Shown here piece by piece: positions 5,609 through 13,028 of a stretch of DNA of 13,028 nt. The notes beneath the pieces are model-generated. The model did not search any database. It was given only the letters and a program-made list of their open reading frames with translations, and was not told the DNA's origin. This stretch comes from Methylophaga sp. (GTDB taxonomy: Bacteria > Pseudomonadota > Gammaproteobacteria > Nitrosococcales > Methylophagaceae): positions 1 to 13,028 of the forward strand of contig JABURN010000256.1 of the NCBI GenBank assembly GCA_014762585.1, read 5' to 3'. Both the position numbers and the translations under genes were made by a program. The number at the start of each line of letters is the position of its first letter. The stretch's first letter is position 1.

Positions 5609-6975
5609 ATCAATCAACCATTCTGGTCGTAGAAGACGATGCGAACTTGCGCGGCGCGCTCTGCGATACGCTGGAACTGGCAGGCTATCAGGTTACCGGT
5701 ATGGAGCATGGTCAGTCGGCATTGGATACCATTGCCAGTCAGCCGGTCAGCCTGCTGCTGAGCGATTTGCAGATGCAGCCGATGGACGGTCACACCCTGC
5801 TGAAAAAAGCCAAAGCGATGATGCCGGACCTGCCAGTGGTGATGATGACTGCCTACGGTACAGTGCAAAGTGCCGTAGAAGCCATGCATCAGGGTGCGTC
5901 AGATTACCTCCTCAAACCCTTTGAAGCCGATGAACTGCTGGCCCGCGTTCAACGTTATGTCAGCCAGTTGGGACAGGATGAGAGCGATATGGTCGCCGAG
6001 TCCCGTGTTTCCAGAGAGTTACAGGCCCTTGCCAAGCGCGTCGCCGACAGTGACGCCACAGTATTGATTAACGGTGAAAGCGGTACTGGTAAAGAGGTGC
6101 TGGCGCGATATCTGCACAGCCATTCACCACGGGCTGATAAACCTTTTGTCGCGATTAACTGCGCGGCGATTCCGGAAAATATGCTGGAAGCCACGTTGTT
6201 CGGTTATGAAAAAGGCGCCTTCACCGGAGCCAGTCAGGCCTACGCCGGTAAATTCGAACAGGCTAATCATGGCACCATCCTGCTTGATGAAATTTCGGAA
6301 ATGGATTTGGCCCTGCAGGCGAAGCTGCTGCGTGTGCTGCAGGAAAAAGAAGTGGAACGTATCGGTGGTCGAAAAGTGTTGTCACTGGATGTGCGGGTGC
6401 TGGCAACCACCAACCGTACCTTGCGTGATGAGGTGAAAGCGGGTCGTTTCCGTGAAGATTTATTCTATCGCCTGAATGTCTTCCCGTTGCAGATTTCACC
6501 GCTGCGTGAGCGGCGTGACGATATTCTGGCCCTGTCGCAGCGACTGTTGGGTAAACATGCCAGCCAGAATGGCCGGGTCGCACCGGTACTGGACCAGTCT
6601 GCCCGCGACAAACTGCTGTCACACAGCTGGCCCGGTAATGTCCGTGAACTCGACAATGTGCTGCAGCGCGCGCTGATTCTGCAAAGCGGTGAAACGCTGA
6701 GTGCTGATGATGTGATTTTCGAAGCGCTGTCTGGTGCCGAGCAAAGTCCGGTTTCTGTCGAAGCCCCGGTCAGCGTCACTGAACATCTGGATTCGCAGGA
6801 TCTGCGCAGCCAGGAGCAGCGTCATATTCTCGACGTGCTGGAGAAAAATCAGGGCAGCCGACGCCTGACCGCCAGAGAGCTGGGCATCAGCGAACGCACG
6901 CTGCGCTACAAGATAGCGCGCTTTCGCGATCAGGGTGTCGATGTGCCCGATAAAACTGGCAAGAAGTCTGCATAA
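5605..6975 (+). CDS. fleR: Flagellar sigma-54 response regulator FleR (FlrC)
   Basis: FleR, once phosphorylated by FleS, activates sigma-54 promoters of later flagellar genes such as hook and rod operons. The 456-residue protein has a complete receiver (1-118; acidic E10/D11/D12, phospho-acceptor D54 in LLLSDLQMQPMDG, T82, K104 in YLLKPF), an AAA+ domain (about 135-365) and a C-terminal Fis-type helix-turn-helix (QGSRRLTARELGISERTLRYK). Walker A GESGTGK is at 157-163, GAFTGA at 204-209 and Walker B GTILLDE at 223-229, so it should be a fully active ATPase that contacts sigma-54. The ATG at 5605 overlaps the fleS stop and is preferred to the GTG at 5596. The last codons of fleR contain the fliE sigma-54 promoter (6957-6972). 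The C-terminal tail past the helix-turn-helix is short and basic. Confidence 0.96.
   Translation: MNQSTILVVEDDANLRGALCDTLELAGYQVTGMEHGQSALDTIASQPVSLLLSDLQMQPMDGHTLLKKAKAMMPDLPVVMMTAYGTVQSAVEAMHQGASDYLLKPFEADELLARVQRYVSQLGQDESDMVAESRVSRELQALAKRVADSDATVLINGESGTGKEVLARYLHSHSPRADKPFVAINCAAIPENMLEATLFGYEKGAFTGASQAYAGKFEQANHGTILLDEISEMDLALQAKLLRVLQEKEVERIGGRKVLSLDVRVLATTNRTLRDEVKAGRFREDLFYRLNVFPLQISPLRERRDDILALSQRLLGKHASQNGRVAPVLDQSARDKLLSHSWPGNVRELDNVLQRALILQSGETLSADDVIFEALSGAEQSPVSVEAPVSVTEHLDSQDLRSQEQRHILDVLEKNQGSRRLTARELGISERTLRYKIARFRDQGVDVPDKTGKKSA
6957..6972 (+). promoter_or_regulatory. Sigma-54 (RpoN) promoter of the fliEFGHIJ operon, inside the 3' end of fleR
   Basis: TGGCAAGAAGTCTGCA keeps TGGCA, the G at position 7 and TGCA of the consensus TGGCACG-N4-TTGCW; GG (6958-6959) and GC (6970-6971) are exactly 10 nt apart. 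It overlaps the final codons of fleR. Transcription would begin near 6984, about 40 nt before the fliE ATG. Confidence 0.82.
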
Positions 6976-7023
6976 GCTTTGTGAACTGTCAGCCAGTACT
7001 TTTTATCCCCAAGGGAGAGACTC

Positions 7024-7359
7024 ATGATTAACGCGATTGACCCAAACCAGCTGTTGACCCAAATGCGTGCCATGCAGGCGCAGGCCAATGACAGTGTCAA
7101 ACCGATGCCGGCACAGGACAGTCAGAACAGCGATCGGGTGGACTTTTCCAAGGTCATGCAGAACGCGGTAGGGCAGGTGAACGAGTTGCAGCAAAACTCC
7201 GGGGATCTGAAAACCGCGTTTGAAATGGGCGACCCAAATGTCAATCTGGCGGATGTGATGATTGCATCGCAAAAAGCCAGTGTTGCTTTTGAGGCCACCC
7301 TTCAGGTTCGTAACAAAATGGTAGAGGCGTATCAGGAAGTGATGCGCATGTCGATTTAA
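7024..7359 (+). CDS. fliE: Flagellar hook-basal body protein FliE
   Basis: FliE is exported early and joins the FliF MS ring to the proximal rod. The 111-residue protein has a polar N-terminus and the conserved C-terminal helical part: DFSKVMQNAVGQVNELQQNS, then GDPNVNLADVMIASQKASVA and the family end FEATLQVRNKMVEAYQEVMRM. No cleavable signal is expected, as it uses the flagellar export apparatus. AAGGGAG (7011-7017) gives a good ribosome binding site for the ATG. The gene heads the fliE-J operon, with a sigma-54 promoter at 6957-6972. Its first codons contain a 10-bp direct repeat (7037-7063) that is not a peptide repeat and may be regulatory. Length equals the family norm. Confidence 0.96.
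   Translation: MINAIDPNQLLTQMRAMQAQANDSVKPMPAQDSQNSDRVDFSKVMQNAVGQVNELQQNSGDLKTAFEMGDPNVNLADVMIASQKASVAFEATLQVRNKMVEAYQEVMRMSI
7037..7063 (+). repeat. Direct repeat TTGACCCAAA with 17-bp period in the 5' end of fliE
   Basis: TTGACCCAAA occurs at 7037-7046 and 7054-7063. The 17-bp period is not a multiple of three, so the copies lie in different reading frames (one gives IDPN, the other LLTQ) and are not a peptide repeat. They lie about 54-80 nt downstream of the predicted sigma-54 start. Each begins with TTGAC, the right half of the FleQ box. Confidence 0.5.
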
Positions 7360-7386
7360 GCCATCTAGACTAATTTAGAGAAAGCC

Positions 7387-9075
7387 ATGGAAAACGCACC
7401 TGCTACCACTGCCAACCAAGCCAACATGAACGCCCCACGGCCAACGACGCCGCTGGCCGCAATGCAGAACAATGTCACCCGTCAGCCAGTGGTCAAACAG
7501 ATGCTGTTTCTGTTGGCCATTGCCGCCAGTATCGCTGTTGGCGGCTGGGTCCTGATGTGGTCACAAACGCCATCCTATCAGGTGTTGTTTTCCAACATGG
7601 CGCCACAGGAATCGACCGAAGTGGTTGATGTCCTTCAGCAAATGGGCGTGGATTACAAACTGGATCCGGCCACCGGCGCCCTGATGGTGCCCGCAGGTGA
7701 GGTACAGAATCTGCGTATGCGTCTGGCGGCAGAAGGTCTGCCACGCAGTAGTTCGCAGGGTATGGAAATGCTGAACCAGGATCAGGGCTTCGGCACCAGT
7801 CAGTTTATCGAGCGTGCTCGCTATCAACGCGCGCTGGAAGAAGAACTGTCGCGTTCCATTTCAGAACTCAATAACGTGAAAAGTGCCCGTGTGCATCTCG
7901 CGATTCCCAAGCAGTCAGTGTTTGTACGTGATCGTAAAGATCCGACCGCCTCTGTCGTGGTGAATCTCTACGCCGGCCGCACTTTGGAAAAAGGCCATGT
8001 CAATGCGATCACGCACATGGTGGCTTCCAGTGTGCCTAATATGACCAATGCCGATGTCACCGTTGTCGATCAGCGCGGTAATCTGTTGACCCAGCCGGAG
8101 CGTGATAGCGGTATCGCCATGAGTGACAGTCAGCTGGAATATACCCAGAAAGTGGAACAGCTCTACATCAGCCGCATTGAAGACATCCTGACGCCGATTG
8201 TCGGTATGAATGGAGTGCGTGCTCAGGTGGTCGCCGATATTGATTTCACCATGACCGAACAGACTCAGGAAAGTTATAACCCTGATATGGCTGCGCTGCG
8301 CAGTGAACAAATCCGTGAAGAAGCGCGTGTCGGTTCCACCGGAGCCATTGGTGTGCCAGGTGCTTTGAGCAATCAGCCTCCAGGTGGTGGTGTGGCGCCC
8401 GAAGAAACTGCGAATGTGGATGAAGAGGGTAACCCGATTCCAGCGCCGCGACCTGAGTCTTCAACCAAGAGCGCAACCCGCAACTTCGAATTGGATCGTA
8501 CTATCAGTCATACCCGTGCTGCGCCTGGCGAAGTCAGAAAACTGAGTGTCGCCGTGTTGGTTGATGAACGTCGCAGTGTAGATGCCGAAGGTAATGTGGT
8601 CTCTACACCCCTTACTGAAGCCGAAATGACCCGGATTAATGCCTTGGTGACCGATGCAATCGGTTTCAATCAGGCCCGTGGTGACAGTCTCAATATTGTC
8701 AATGCGGCGTTTGCGGCACCTGAGAATATGGAACCCTTGCCGGAAAAACCAATCTGGGAACAGGCCTGGGTCTGGACCGTGGCAAAACAGGTGGCGGGTG
8801 CGCTGGTGGTGCTGTTCCTGATATTCGGTGTGATTCGCCCGGCATTCCGCGATATGGCTAAAGTGCCGGCAGCGGCGAATAACAATAATCAGGATGGCAT
8901 GACTGCCGAACAGGTCCTGTCCAACAGTGGTGGCGTGAGCAGTGAAGAGATTGCTAAACTGGCAAAAGGCTCGGACCAGATGGAAGAGCAATTAAGTAAT
9001 GTTCGTAGCCTGGTGCAGCAAGATCCCGCGCTGGTGGCACAAGTGGTCAAGAACTGGACAGCGAGTGATGCCTGA
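7387..9075 (+). CDS. fliF: Flagellar MS-ring protein FliF
   Basis: FliF builds the MS ring in the inner membrane, the base on which rotor, rod and export gate assemble. The 562-residue protein has a cytoplasmic N-terminus, transmembrane helix 1 (about 38-58, QMLFLLAIAASIAVGGWVL), a periplasmic region with ring-building motifs (QVLFSNMAPQESTEVVDVLQ; RYQRALEEELSRSISELNNV; SARVHLAIPKQSVFVRD), a Gly/Pro/Glu-rich flexible segment (about 315-355), helix 2 (about 465-484, VAGALVVLFLIFGVIRPAF) and a cytoplasmic tail. The tail (EQLSNVRSLVQQDPALVAQV) is the FliG-binding segment. The start at 7387 has only a weak AGAGAAAG-type ribosome binding site, but the encoded N-terminus is normal for the family. 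The stop shares one base with the fliG ATG (TGATG at 9073-9077), coupling the two partners. Confidence 0.97.
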   Translation: MENAPATTANQANMNAPRPTTPLAAMQNNVTRQPVVKQMLFLLAIAASIAVGGWVLMWSQTPSYQVLFSNMAPQESTEVVDVLQQMGVDYKLDPATGALMVPAGEVQNLRMRLAAEGLPRSSSQGMEMLNQDQGFGTSQFIERARYQRALEEELSRSISELNNVKSARVHLAIPKQSVFVRDRKDPTASVVVNLYAGRTLEKGHVNAITHMVASSVPNMTNADVTVVDQRGNLLTQPERDSGIAMSDSQLEYTQKVEQLYISRIEDILTPIVGMNGVRAQVVADIDFTMTEQTQESYNPDMAALRSEQIREEARVGSTGAIGVPGALSNQPPGGGVAPEETANVDEEGNPIPAPRPESSTKSATRNFELDRTISHTRAAPGEVRKLSVAVLVDERRSVDAEGNVVSTPLTEAEMTRINALVTDAIGFNQARGDSLNIVNAAFAAPENMEPLPEKPIWEQAWVWTVAKQVAGALVVLFLIFGVIRPAFRDMAKVPAAANNNNQDGMTAEQVLSNSGGVSSEEIAKLAKGSDQMEEQLSNVRSLVQQDPALVAQVVKNWTASDA

Positions 9076-10085
9076 TGGCTGAAGAAGTCAGAAAACTGAG
9101 TGGTACTGAAAGAGCAGCGGTTTTCCTGCGCTCAATCGGTGAAGCCGATGCGGCGGAAGTGCTTAAGCACATGAGCCCGAAAGAAGTGCAGAAAGTCGGT
9201 CAGGCAATGGCCACATTGCAGAACGTGACCCGTGAAGAAGTGCAGAATGTGCTCGGCAGTTTCGTGACGACAGTAGAGCAGGAAACCGGTCTGGGGATCG
9301 GTTCTCATGACTATGTTCGTAAAATGCTGGTTGGTGCTCTGGGCGAAGACCGTGCCGGCAGCCTGCTGGACCGGATTCTCTCCGGCAGCAACACCAACGG
9401 CCTGGAACAGCTCAAATGGATGGATGCCCGTGCTATCTATGAAGTCATCCGGCTGGAACATCCGCAGATCATCGCCATTGTCTGCTCCTTTCTTGACGCC
9501 GATCAGGCTGCAGAGGTGTTGTCTCAGTTTCCGGAAAGGGATCAATCCACCATTCTCTTGCGCATTGCGACGCTAGACGGTGTGCAGCCTTCAGCGCTGA
9601 CCGAGCTCAATGAAATTCTGGAAAAACAATTCAGCGGCAATGCCGGTGCCCAGACAACCATGGTGGGCGGTCTGAAAACTGCCGCGGATATTCTTAACTT
9701 CTTTGACAGCGCCAGTGAAGCGGCGATCATGGACAAGATTAAAGAATCCGAGCCTGATCTGGGACAAAACATCGAAGATCTGATGTTTGTGTTCGACAAC
9801 CTGAATGAAGTCGATGACCGCAGCATTCAGACTCTGATGCGCGAAATACAGACCGATCAACTGCAGATGGCTCTCAAAGGCGCCGACGAAACGCTGAAAG
9901 AAAAATTCCTCAGAAATATGTCACAACGTGCCGCAGAAATGATGCGTGATGACCTTGAAGCCATGGGCCCGGTCAGACTCAGTGATGTAGAGGGCGCGCA
10001 GAAAGCGATTCTGGCAACCGCGCGCAACCTGGCCGAGAAAGGGGAAATCATGCTGGGCGGTGGAGCCGGCGATGACTACATCTGA
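9075..10085 (+). CDS. fliG: Flagellar motor switch protein FliG
   Basis: FliG sits on the cytoplasmic face of the MS ring and converts stator force into rotation. The 336-residue protein has an N-terminal FliF-binding domain (1-100, KLSGTERAAVFLRSIGEADA), a middle domain with the EHPQ surface motif at 128-131 that contacts FliM, and a C-terminal torque domain (about 190-336). The last contains the charged ridge segment FDNLNEVDDRSIQTLMREI and the block KEKFLRNMSQRAAEMMRDDL, nearly identical in known FliG proteins. Length is normal and no deletion is seen in the helix linking middle and C-terminal domains. It starts by one-base overlap with fliF, and its last 14 bases overlap the start of fliH. 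Confidence 0.98.
   Translation: MAEEVRKLSGTERAAVFLRSIGEADAAEVLKHMSPKEVQKVGQAMATLQNVTREEVQNVLGSFVTTVEQETGLGIGSHDYVRKMLVGALGEDRAGSLLDRILSGSNTNGLEQLKWMDARAIYEVIRLEHPQIIAIVCSFLDADQAAEVLSQFPERDQSTILLRIATLDGVQPSALTELNEILEKQFSGNAGAQTTMVGGLKTAADILNFFDSASEAAIMDKIKESEPDLGQNIEDLMFVFDNLNEVDDRSIQTLMREIQTDQLQMALKGADETLKEKFLRNMSQRAAEMMRDDLEAMGPVRLSDVEGAQKAILATARNLAEKGEIMLGGGAGDDYI
10059..10065 (+). promoter_or_regulatory. Ribosome binding site deciding the fliH start
   Basis: GGTGGAG, inside fliG, lies 6 nt before the ATG at 10072. A GTG at 10060 is in frame but lies within this site. Confidence 0.65.
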
Positions 10086-10764
10086 CGATACCCTGGTCAC
10101 CAGGCATACCAACATTCTCTCAGCTGAAGAGCTGGCCGATGCTTTCGAGCGTTGGGAAGCGCCCCGCATGGTGTCCGTCAGCGATGTGGAAGGCGACGGC
10201 GGGATGCTCGATGTCAAAGCCATTGAAGCCCTGCAGCAACAGGCCCAGGAAGAAGGTTACAAAGCCGGTTTTGAGGAAGGCCACAAGGCAGGTTTCGAAG
10301 CCGGACAACAGGCAGGGCAGAAAGATATCCAGCAACAAATTACCTACCTGCAGCAGATCCTTGGCAGTCTCGAACAGCCATTGAGTGACCTTGACCAGCA
10401 GATTGAGCAGGATCTGGTCAACCTGGCCATCACCATGACCCGTCAACTGTTGCGGCGTGAACTTAAACAGGAGCCTGAGCATGTGATAGGCGCTATGCGT
10501 GCTGCTTTACAGGCCTTGCCTATCAGTGACCGCAAACTCAGGATCTATGTCCACCCCGATGATCTCACCATCATCCAGAAAGGCCTGTCGATGGATGGTG
10601 AGGACAGTTCAAGACAATGGATTGAAGACCCGCTGATGACCCGCGGCGGCGTCAGGCTGGAAACAGCCGATACCACGGTCGATGCGACCGTTGAAGCCCG
10701 CCTCAACAGTGTGATCAGCAAACTGCTCGGCGAAGAGCGGGGAGAGTCGGATGGCGGAAATTAA
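10072..10764 (+). CDS. fliH: Flagellar export ATPase regulator FliH
   Basis: FliH dimers bind and restrain the ATPase FliI and tether it to the C-ring protein FliN. The 230-residue protein has a polar N-terminus with a lone Trp (W28, FERWEAP; N-terminal Trp residues of FliH serve in FliN binding in other species), a glycine ladder, then a coiled coil and a C-terminal FliI-binding domain resembling the V/F-ATPase stator ([48 protein letters not shown]). The ladder has Gly at 62, 66, 70, 74, 78 and 82, a six-fold GxxxG helix packing repeat characteristic of FliH. The ATG at 10072 is chosen because GGTGGAG (10059-10065) serves it. It overlaps fliG by 14 bases and fliI by 14 bases, suggesting coupled translation of rotor and export ATPase genes. 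Confidence 0.93.
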   Translation: MTTSDDTLVTRHTNILSAEELADAFERWEAPRMVSVSDVEGDGGMLDVKAIEALQQQAQEEGYKAGFEEGHKAGFEAGQQAGQKDIQQQITYLQQILGSLEQPLSDLDQQIEQDLVNLAITMTRQLLRRELKQEPEHVIGAMRAALQALPISDRKLRIYVHPDDLTIIQKGLSMDGEDSSRQWIEDPLMTRGGVRLETADTTVDATVEARLNSVISKLLGEERGESDGGN

Positions 10765-12175
10765 ACGTCAGGCACTGTGGCAACAGAAGTTGCAGGAATA
10801 TCAGCAGCGACTTGATGGGGATCACAGTAACGATGTGCTGGTAGAAGGCCGTCTGACCCGCATGGTGGGGCTCACGCTGGAGGCTGTTGGCTTTCAGGCT
10901 CCTGTCGGCAGTCGCTGCGAGGTGCTGGGCAGTGGTCAGAAACCGATTGAAGCTGAAGTCGTCGGCTTTGCCGGAGAAACCCTGTATCTGATGCCCACCG
11001 GTGATATGCGCGGTCTGGTGCCCAATGCCAAAGTCCGTCCTATTCGCAGTGATTCGCAGGTGCCGGTGGGTGATGGCATGCTCGGCCGTGTGGTTGATGG
11101 CGCCGGCAAGCCGCTGGATGGCAAAGGTCCGCTTAAAGTCAGAGAAAAGGTGCCTTTGCATGGCGAACCGGTCAATCCATTGGCGCGTTCACCGGTGCGT
11201 CAGCATCTTGATGTTGGTGTGCAGAGTATCAATGCCCTGCTCAGTGTTGGCCGTGGTCAGCGCATGGGTCTATTTGCCGGCAGTGGCGTTGGTAAGAGTG
11301 TGCTGCTGGGCATGATGACCCGTTTTACCGAGGCCGATGTGATTGTAGTCGGCCTTATCGGTGAGCGTGGCCGTGAGGTGAAGGAGTTCATCGAGGATAT
11401 TCTCGGGGAAGAGGGATTGTCACGCTCTGTGGTCGTAGCGTCGCCGGCCGACCATTCTCCCCTGATGCGTCTGCATGGGGCGATGCTGGCTACCTCCATT
11501 GCTGAGTATTTCCGTGACCAGGGCAAGCAGGTGTTGCTGTTGATGGATTCTTTGACCCGCTTTGCCCAGGCACAACGTGAAATCGCGCTGGCTATCGGTG
11601 AACCGCCGGCCACTAAGGGCTATCCACCCTCCGTATTTTCCATACTGCCGCAACTGGTTGAACGTGCCGGTAACGGTCCTGTGGGAGGGGGGGCGATCAC
11701 CGCGATATATACCGTGCTGACAGAAGGCGATGATCAGCAGGACCCGGTGGCCGATGCCGCCCGTGCCATTCTGGATGGTCATATTGTTCTGTCACGTCAG
11801 CTGGCGGAATCCGGTCAGTATCCGGCCGTCGATGTTGAGGCCTCCATCAGCCGCGTGATGCCGCAGATTGTTGATGCCGAACATTTGCAGCGGGCGCAGC
11901 AATTCAAACAGATATATTCGACTTATCGTCAGAACCAGGATCTGATCAGTGTCGGCGCATATGCCCGTGGCAGCGATCCACTTATTGATGAGGCGATTGC
12001 GATGTATCCGGCATTAGTGCAGTTGTTGCGACAAGGTATGGATCAGGCGGTAAACTGGCAGCAGAGCGTGCAGCGCCTCCAGCAGGTGACAGAGATGCGT
12101 AAACAGGTGCAGAATCAAAGCCGTCAGGGACAAAACCAATCGCCGGCAGTGATAGAGGGCAACCGGGGATTCTGA
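10751..12175 (+). CDS. fliI: Flagellum-specific export ATPase FliI
   Basis: FliI is the hexameric ATPase of the flagellar type III export system, related to the F1 beta subunit. It releases substrates from chaperones and energises export together with the proton motive force. The 474-residue protein has an N-terminal beta-barrel region (about 30-105, with a [20 protein letters not shown] segment), Walker A GSGVGKS at 177-183 (K182), [13 protein letters not shown], Walker [18 protein letters not shown] with D266, the family signature [19 protein letters not shown], and a C-terminal domain ending in a Gln-rich tail. All catalytic residues expected in the family are present. GGGGAG (10739-10744) precedes the ATG. 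It overlaps the end of fliH by 14 bases, and fliJ follows after 38 bp. Confidence 0.98.
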   Translation: MAEIKRQALWQQKLQEYQQRLDGDHSNDVLVEGRLTRMVGLTLEAVGFQAPVGSRCEVLGSGQKPIEAEVVGFAGETLYLMPTGDMRGLVPNAKVRPIRSDSQVPVGDGMLGRVVDGAGKPLDGKGPLKVREKVPLHGEPVNPLARSPVRQHLDVGVQSINALLSVGRGQRMGLFAGSGVGKSVLLGMMTRFTEADVIVVGLIGERGREVKEFIEDILGEEGLSRSVVVASPADHSPLMRLHGAMLATSIAEYFRDQGKQVLLLMDSLTRFAQAQREIALAIGEPPATKGYPPSVFSILPQLVERAGNGPVGGGAITAIYTVLTEGDDQQDPVADAARAILDGHIVLSRQLAESGQYPAVDVEASISRVMPQIVDAEHLQRAQQFKQIYSTYRQNQDLISVGAYARGSDPLIDEAIAMYPALVQLLRQGMDQAVNWQQSVQRLQQVTEMRKQVQNQSRQGQNQSPAVIEGNRGF

Positions 12176-12213
12176 CAGATTAGCAACAAGGCAAACGGTG
12201 AATTGAGCGGATT

Positions 12214-12660
12214 ATGAGTCGAACACGGAAATTGGATCCTGTGATTGATATGGCGCGTAAAGCCACCGAATCAGAGCTTATTAAACTGGGTGAGCACAAT
12301 GCCCTGCTGCAACGTGAGCAGAATCAGCTCGACGATCTAATGCAATATCGCGATGAGTATCTGGCACGGTTCAGACAGGGCGACCCGATGCAGATGTCTG
12401 CCAAAAAAGCGTTGGATCTAAGGGGCTTTCTGGCTCAGTTGGATCAAGCGATTCAGGCGCAGCAGCTGCAGGTTAACCACAGCCAGCAGATAGTTAACCG
12501 TCAGCAGCAACACTGGTTGCAGGCTCGGAATAAAGAACAGGCGCTGGATTCTCTGATGGCCCGTTATCGTGCTGATGAAGAGGTGAAGCAGCAACGCAGG
12601 GAGCAGCGCGAGAACGATGAGCATACCAATGCCATGTGGCTGCGTTCACGACGCGATTGA
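12214..12660 (+). CDS. fliJ: Flagellar export protein FliJ
   Basis: FliJ is the coiled-coil stalk in the centre of the FliI hexamer and links it to FlhA; it resembles the gamma subunit of F1-ATPase. The 148-residue protein is almost entirely charged and helical, with two long antiparallel heptad regions (about 15-60 and 75-140) and the family start RKLDPVIDMARKATE. Gln, Arg and Glu dominate, and there is no signal or membrane segment. Position after fliI and length agree with FliJ. The ribosome binding site is weak (only GGA near 12209-12211), so expression may depend on translation of fliI upstream. FliJ sequences diverge widely, so the call depends partly on context. It is the last gene of the operon; no fliK or fliL follows. 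Confidence 0.92.
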   Translation: MSRTRKLDPVIDMARKATESELIKLGEHNALLQREQNQLDDLMQYRDEYLARFRQGDPMQMSAKKALDLRGFLAQLDQAIQAQQLQVNHSQQIVNRQQQHWLQARNKEQALDSLMARYRADEEVKQQRREQRENDEHTNAMWLRSRRD

Positions 12661-12708
12661 GCGAATCAAAACGAACTTAGGGTCACTTAAGTTTTCATCA
12701 AAAAGAAG

Positions 12709-12735
12709 TCATCTTTTTCTTCTTACTGCCGATAT
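12709..12735 (+). promoter_or_regulatory. Candidate sigma-28 (FliA) promoter upstream of the terminal small ORF
   Basis: GCCGATAT (12728-12735) matches 7 of 8 bases of the sigma-28 -10 GCCGATAA. Exactly 11 nt upstream, TCATCTTT (12709-12716) matches 5 of 8 bases of the -35 TAAAGTTT. The strong -10 and correct spacing support it; the -35 core (TCAT for TAAA) does not. A start near 12742 would leave a leader of about 55 nt before the ATG at 12798. Confidence 0.45.
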
Positions 12736-12797
12736 AGAGACTAACAAGTCAGGCCCCAAAGGTGGGACATGGCTGTGCCGGGCAAAGGAGTAATAAG

Positions 12798-12968
12798 ATG
12801 ACTGACACAGATAATGAAAATCTGCCTGAGTCTGAACTCAAACCCCTTGTGTTGCAGCCATTGTTTGCACCTGAGCAAAGTGCTTTTTACCTGAAGGCGA
12901 AATTCAGCTGGCAACAGCGCTGGCAGGCGGTCATTGAACAATGCAGAGATTGTTTTATCCGTTATTAG
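12798..12968 (+). CDS. Small hypothetical protein with CxxC near its C-terminus
   Basis: I do not recognise this 56-residue protein. Its first 13 residues are acidic (MTDTDNENLPESE), the middle is Leu/Pro-rich, and the C-terminal third is aromatic and basic (FYLKAKFSWQQRWQ) and ends with CRDC (C49, C52) just before the stop. There is no signal peptide or convincing membrane segment. It has the best ribosome binding site in this part of the window, AAAGGAG (12784-12790) 7 nt before the ATG at 12798, which is why I prefer that ATG to an upstream in-frame ATG at 12762. A sigma-28-like promoter lies 63-89 bp upstream, so late flagellar expression is possible. It could be a real small protein or the remnant of a longer gene; no alternative frame continues it downstream. 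Confidence 0.55.
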   Translation: MTDTDNENLPESELKPLVLQPLFAPEQSAFYLKAKFSWQQRWQAVIEQCRDCFIRY

Positions 12969-13028
12969 GGAGCAGGTCGTGAACAGTATCAGTGAGATTC
13001 AATAAAATTATAAGGCGGCGGACGAGAG

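Noticed and set aside
8461..8991. 176-codon open frame on the minus strand inside fliF
   Set aside because: It is antisense to a conserved FliF region, with a His/Arg-rich translation typical of a shadow frame and no supporting signals.
12700..12718. AAAAAG-N7-CTTTTT inverted repeat after fliJ as an intrinsic terminator
   Set aside because: The stem has only one G-C pair and would be unstable; the symmetry probably reflects AT-rich intergenic composition. A terminator for the fliE-J operon is expected here but I cannot support this one.
12764..12779. GG-N10-GC spacing resembling a sigma-54 promoter before the small ORF
   Set aside because: Only the GG and TGC positions match; the rest departs from TGGCACG-N4-TTGCW, and transcription would start inside the ribosome binding site of the ORF.
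12979..13005. GTG start with GGGAGCAGG upstream near the window end
   Set aside because: The frame closes after 8 codons (TAA at 13003-13005), too short to call without conservation data.
12969..13028. Possible start of a next gene or promoter (TATAAG at 13009-13014, GAGAG at the end)
   Set aside because: No -35 partner is found and the window ends before any start codon; nothing can be supported in these 60 bases.

Overview
This window is a flagellar gene cluster from a motile, polarly flagellated-type gammaproteobacterium of moderate GC content. The gene order is fliC(3' end)-flaG-fliD-fliS-fliT-like-fleQ-fleS-fleR-fliE-fliF-fliG-fliH-fliI-fliJ. It matches the Pseudomonas fliC-to-fliJ region and, with different names (flrA/flrB/flrC), the Vibrio one. 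All genes are on the + strand. I cannot fix the genus from sequence alone; a marine or methylotrophic gammaproteobacterium would fit, but that is a guess.

Layout. Positions 2-85 are the last 27 codons of a flagellin, followed by a GC-rich hairpin without a U-tract. Positions 149-2685 hold the filament cap and chaperone genes: flaG, fliD, fliS and a fliT-like gene. Positions 2819-6975 hold the regulatory cascade: FleQ (sigma-54 enhancer-binding master regulator), FleS (soluble PAS histidine kinase) and FleR (sigma-54 response regulator). Positions 7024-12660 hold the basal-body and export-ATPase operon: FliE (rod/MS-ring adaptor), FliF (MS ring), FliG (rotor), FliH-FliI-FliJ (export ATPase, its regulator and stalk). 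After fliJ the operon stops. A 137-bp intergenic stretch with a sigma-28-like -10 precedes a 56-codon small ORF of unknown function (12798-12968), and the last 60 bases hold no recognisable gene.

Regulation readable from the DNA. Three sites with the exact sigma-54 GG-N10-GC geometry lie just upstream of fliD (549-564), fleS (4366-4381) and fliE (6957-6972, inside the last codons of fleR). Two 14-bp sites resembling the FleQ operator (GTCA-N6-TGAC type) lie upstream of fleQ itself (2723-2736, overlapping a TTGACA) and upstream of the fleS sigma-54 promoter (4301-4314). The inferred hierarchy is that FleQ, possibly self-regulated, turns on fleSR, fliE-J and fliD through sigma-54. FleS would phosphorylate FleR for later genes, and sigma-28 would drive the latest ones. 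Tight stop/start overlaps (fliS/fliT, fleS/fleR, fliF/fliG, fliG/fliH, fliH/fliI) suggest translational coupling.

Five starts deserve attention. For fleQ, fleS, fleR, fliH and the terminal small ORF, the longest open frame begins upstream of the start that is properly spaced from a Shine-Dalgarno sequence; the shorter start is used here. I see no mobile element, CRISPR array, RNA gene or clearly new multi-gene system. The least explained items are the terminal small CxxC ORF with its sigma-28-like promoter, the FleQ receiver domain that keeps phospho-acceptor-like residues, and 17-bp-period direct repeats downstream of two sigma-54 promoters.
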